NCBI RefSeq assembly: GCF_011075055.1 | Contig: NC_058138.1 | Coordinates: 7,956,001 to 8,020,000 of the forward strand | Length of the DNA stretch: 64,000 nt | Direction: 5' to 3' | Origin: Mangifera indica | Taxonomy: Eukaryota > Streptophyta > Magnoliopsida > Sapindales > Anacardiaceae | Shown here: positions 59,880 to 64,000 of the stretch, in pieces | How the letters are laid out: every line of letters starts with the position of its first letter | Position numbering within the stretch: position 1 is the stretch's first letter | Notes under the pieces: model-generated | The model's input: only the letters and a program-made list of their open reading frames with translations | What the model was told of the DNA's origin: nothing | Databases searched by the model: none | Program-made: the position numbers and the translations under genes

Positions 59880-60060
59880 ACACAAACATAAGTATTAATT
59901 TGTTTATATAAACTAAGTTAATAACATGTGATTTAACGATGCGATTATTTAATTTTTTTTAATTTTAAAATCATTTAATTATAAATTGATACATCAGGTT
60001 ATATAGATTAATTAGTAATATTTATTTGTATATATAATATTACTTTCATATAATAACATA
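59880..60060. repeat. MITE-like foldback repeat
   Basis: ATTAATTTGTTTATATAAAC at the left pairs with GTTATATAGATTAATTAGTA, then TTTGTATATATAATATT at the right. It resembles the MITEs in the TOL1-like and GT47 introns; a further partial relative may lie at 60640-60760. Boundaries are uncertain. Confidence 0.5.
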
Positions 60061-61446
60061 TCAATATTGTAACTATATTTGTACATATAGTTATAATGTG
60101 TAGTTTTACTCTTTTCTTAATTTTGGATTTTTCTATATTTTTTTATTTTTTATTTTTTGAAATCTTTTAAAGTTTATTTTGTAGAGATTTTTTTATCATT
60201 TAATTGGTTAAAACTTTTTACAATAACATTATGTATACAAATAATGTATATAATTTTATGTACAAATAATGATATATTACTAATATTTTTATAATCGGAT
60301 TGGATATCGAATTCGTGGAGATGATGCTCTAATCCAATCGGTGATTAGATCAATTGATTGGTGGTCAGATCAGTTAACTATTCAAAAATAATATTAAAAA
60401 AACTTTGTATAATTTATAATTAAATATATAATTTGAATTATTTTATATTAAAATAAGTTTAATTTGATGATATATATATTAAAACTGATAAATGAGGTCT
60501 TGATTTAAATTTTCATAATGAATTTTTGATAAACAAATCAATTTTTTATATTGATTGAGTTGAATTTGATTTTATATATGGTCTAATTCGTTTTATTAAC
60601 AGTTGGTGGTTCAACTAATCCTACCGATTGATCCAATCTAGTTTTTAAAATCATGTATATCATCATGTAATCATGTGTTGTCTTATCTTTAATTTAAAAA
60701 TACTAAATCACTTAGTGATATGTTATTATTTATGCACATAATACTACTCAAACTTTTAAATAGTCAGCTGTTAGTTTTAACCCCAAAAATTAACGACAAG
60801 GGGGCAAATGTTATTTTTTCATAAAATATGGCGCCTAAGATTCCAAGAAACGTCTAGGAGTGTCTCTTTTTTTAACCATTGTTTATTGGTCAAATGACTA
60901 TTCACCCACTAATTATTGAAAATTCAAACTTTCACCCATTAGTTAAATTTTATTATAACTATCAAAAATAAAATTGTTATTTAAAAATTTTATTTAAACT
61001 CATATTTTCTATTATCCCTAAGTTTCAATTTTTTTTACCCATTAAACTCATGTTTCCCAAGTTTAAAAACTCACTTTTCCCCCCCAAATTTAAGGTTGCA
61101 AACTTCTTCCCATATACAATCACCCCCCTAATGTTTTAGAAAGTAGTTACAATTGAACACAACTTCTTTTCTCCTTCTCTCTAATAATGATTCGTCAAAA
61201 ACAACAATCAAATCTCTTTCTCCTCTCTTCCTTCTCCCTCTTGGTCAACTTCCCTTTATTATCTAACCGACCTTATTAGAGACAAAGATGATTAATCTTC
61301 ATCTTAGATGAAACAAAATCATACTTGTCTCTAACAAAGAAAGCCAAATAGTGAAAGAGAGTGACCAGAAGGAAAAGAGAAGGGAGGAGGAAGAAATTCA
61401 ACCACCGCCTTTGACAAATCGTTGCCAAAGAGAAAGAGAAATAACT

Positions 61447-62286
61447 TGATGTAACTTCAAGCCCAAAGTCAATAACAAATTTTTACTGGCCCAAACTAAG
61501 GTAAATGATAGCATAACAAATAGTTTTTCATCCTATAACGCATGCAAGATAAGCCCAACTCATTTCAATTAGGCCCTACCTATCCAATCCAAGTCTTGGG
61601 TAGCCCAAATAGCCCAACTTTTACTTTGGGTTATAACATGTTCAAATAAGACAAAATTATGCATCTTTGATGGAAAAAGCATATAAGAGACAAAACATTA
61701 AATCGAGACTCTATATTAGTTAAAGACAAAATTTCTTTTGACGCCTACTACTTGTTCACTTCTTTTATAGCAAAGTATGTGAATTTGGTTTGACCTTCAT
61801 TTTGGGCAAAGACATTGATGACTTTCCTATCCAGCTATTTGTTTACTCTATTTGCGGCAAAATATTTGAATTTGAATTAAAATTCATCATTTGTACTAGT
61901 TTTAAGGGTTCCAGCTTAAGATCATGGGTTTATCCTTATGGTCAAACATTATATTGTGGTTTATGAGGTACCTTTACTTGTTTATTATACCACCTTGTAT
62001 TTGACCTATATATATGGCCATTTTTTTCACTTGTTATTTTTAGACTTGAATGATATTTGAATGAAACTTTTAAATTGCTCTTGAGAGAGTTTTATTTCCT
62101 TTATCCAAATCTTTATCTAGGTTTGGTAGTGGACAACCAAATTGATGGCATTGCCTTTAGACTTAGATTTTCTTGGCATTTTATACTTGTAAGTTTATTG
62201 TATTTTTCCTCATTTTGCTTGATTAAATTCTCTCATAAAGAGATTGTGTTTTGAAAAGTCATCTTAATTTGACTGGAATCACATCA
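61447..62286 (+). repeat. Possible solo LTR
   Basis: Begins TGATGTAACT and ends GAATCACATCA, giving TGATGT..ACATCA inverted ends like the gypsy LTR termini. A TATATATGG promoter-like motif is near 62010, followed by a U5-like stretch with TTTCCTTTATCC, also seen in the gypsy LTR (CTTTTCCTTTATCC). The flanking five bases (TAACT, TAAAG) agree only partly, so the call is tentative. Confidence 0.35.
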
Positions 62287-62375
62287 TAAAGCTAGAGTCA
62301 ATTATAACTTTCTAAAAAATTAAGGGGGCAACTGTATATAAGAAAAAGTTTGTAACGCTAGACTTGGAAGAGAGA

Positions 62376-62393
62376 GGGGGGGGGGGGGGGGGG
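62376..62393 (+). repeat. Run of 18 G
   Basis: Homopolymer G run within a GA-rich context. It could form G-quadruplex structure and is a likely sequencing-error site. Confidence 0.95.
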
Positions 62394-64000
62394 AGGGGTG
62401 AATGTGACTTTTTAAACCTAAAAAATACTAGTTTAAGGGATAATAATAAAAATTTGAAAATTTAACGATAATAAAAAATATAAGTTTTAATAAAATTTTT
62501 AAATAATAATTTTATCTTTAATAATTACAATGAAATTTAATTAATAAATAAAAATTTAAATTTTTAATAATTAATAAGTAAAAAATTATATTTGTACCAA
62601 ATCATCGGTGGGATAGCCATTAGGCCTCGTTTATTTTGTAAAGACATTTGCGGAACTAGGCGTATGATAAGTTTGGTTATTGTGATATGGCAATGCATCA
62701 TTTATGATGAGGTCATTCAAAGTGTTGAACACGTATTGACTTTTAGTGTCTTATAAGTTATAACAGCTGTTAGATGATCTGACCATAAAATGAGGAAGGG
62801 CTGATCTGATCCAACGGAAAAACTACTTGTGAAATTAACATATACGTCATTAAGAAGTATATCACGTCATGATTAATTTAATTTTATTTGAATTATAAAT
62901 TTAAAAGTTCAAAATTATTAAGTAATACCTCCATTATTGGATTTGATTTGAAATGTGAAGGTGGGGATGACCATTTGATCCTAAAAATAGGATCATTGCC
63001 TTATTCCGTTCCATATGAGAAGAAAATTCTCTAACATTAGTATTGATACAAATAAAAATAAAAATAATCTTCTAAAGTAAGGACGAGAATATATTCATCT
63101 CATTTCAACTTCGTAGATTATTTAAAAATATAATTTATGAAAATATTTATTATATTTTTAATAATTTATCAAATAATCATAACTATGACAATATTTAATC
63201 TGAAGAGATAGAAAGGGGATAGAAAGAGGGTGGGGAAAGGGATGGGATGAGGAGATAATTATTTTTGGTGAATAGGGGACAAGAATTCTCGTTATTCTCA
63301 CCTCTATCTCTTATTTAAGGTCAAATTTAAGTTAATCATGAATCAAATGAGTTAAGTTTGAGTCAATAATTGAACTCATTTTATAAAATAAACAAAGTTT
63401 GAATCGGTTCAATTTAAAATAAATCTAAAATAAAATTATTTTTAAATTAAATACAAATCTTAACTCATCAATTTTGAAACGAACTTAAACTAGTTATATG
63501 TCAATCTTAAATTGGATTTTGTTGTACAATTCAACGGTAATTTTATCGAATAATTAATATATATTTTGGTAAGATCTCTTTATCAAAATTTTAATTAATA
63601 TGTTTTGTTATTAACATCTACCATCCATGCCCATAAGAAGCAAAATGAAATCTACAATAATTAAATTAAATTAAACACCAAATTCATTTATATTTTTAAA
63701 TAGCCACCGATAATTTGAAGAAGGACAATAACAATATAGATAAATGTTACAAATTTGTGTTTCTTTTAACTTTAGTCCAAATTATTTTGCAACGATTAAA
63801 AAATATTGGGGTTTCTTTTAACAATAAAGATATATTTTAACATATATTGCAATAATTTTTTTAAATAAAAAATTGGGATTTATGAGATAATAAATTCATT
63901 CTTTAATATTATATATCATAACGTAGAATATATCTTTTAAAAAAATAATAAAAATAATTAAAAATTCTAAATATTATATCATTATTTTAAAAACTATGTG
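62394..64000. other. AT-rich intergenic DNA
   Basis: No gene, RNA or clear repeat was recognised on either strand. A purine-rich patch lies at 63200-63300. Confidence 0.5.

Noticed and set aside
1..64000. CRISPR arrays, bacterial-type operons, tRNA or rRNA genes
   Set aside because: Tandem arrays here are diverged transposon repeats without regular spacers. The tRNA-like matches are only 11-13-base primer-binding sites. No cloverleaf or rRNA sequence was seen.

Overview
This window is nuclear DNA of a flowering plant, most likely a woody eudicot. It is AT-rich, has intron-split genes with GT..AG junctions, and is dominated by plant-type transposons. Only two apparently intact host genes are present, both on the minus strand. 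One is a GT47 exostosin-family glycosyltransferase (12742-20631, nine coding exons). The other is a TOM1-like VHS-GAT protein closest to Arabidopsis TOL1 (37075-41910, three coding exons). From memory, these families correspond to the adjacent Arabidopsis loci At5g16890 and At5g16880, so an old gene pair seems to be preserved here. It is now forced apart by about 16 kb of mobile DNA.

Layout. 1-9600: degenerate Ty1/copia remnants. Two are related minus-strand elements (A and B), each with a primer-binding site and an LTR; the third (C) is a truncated plus-strand element between them. 9601-12741: AT-rich intergenic DNA with a possible small transposon. 12742-20631: the GT47 gene. Its sixth intron carries a very young non-autonomous LTR retrotransposon (14608-15944) with a perfect 5-bp target duplication, and a separate MITE. 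20632-23860: promoter side of the GT47 gene, then fragments of hAT and MULE transposases. 23861-36258: a Mutator-like element (MULE-2) with about 170-bp inverted repeats and a perfect 9-bp target duplication. It is split by a complete 6.7-kb Ty3/gypsy element (26936-33642) that has its own perfect 5-bp target duplication. 36411-36645: an orphan piece of an NPF (NRT1/PTR) transporter gene. 37075-42950: the TOL1-like gene. 43100-59500: a minus-strand hAT transposon broken by a 12.9-kb MULE (MULE-1, 44079-57008) and by a 1.03-kb hAT-type MITE (57516-58544, perfect 8-bp target duplication). 59500-64000: AT-rich DNA with MITE-like repeats, microsatellites and a possible solo LTR.

The most notable system is the pair of MULEs. 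Each carries a MURA transposase and a second gene of the DUF1985 plus C48 (Ulp1/SUMO-protease-like) type, arranged convergently. MULE-1 retains all three visible protease active-site elements (His, Asp, Gly-Asp-Cys-Gly) but is interrupted by stop codons. Nearly all of those stops look like C-to-T changes of Gln or Arg codons, as expected from decay of methylated DNA. MULE-1 also contains about 19 copies of a ~119-bp tandem repeat on one side and about four inverted copies on the other. Host-gene calls are firm. The outer ends of the copia elements and of the hAT are not.
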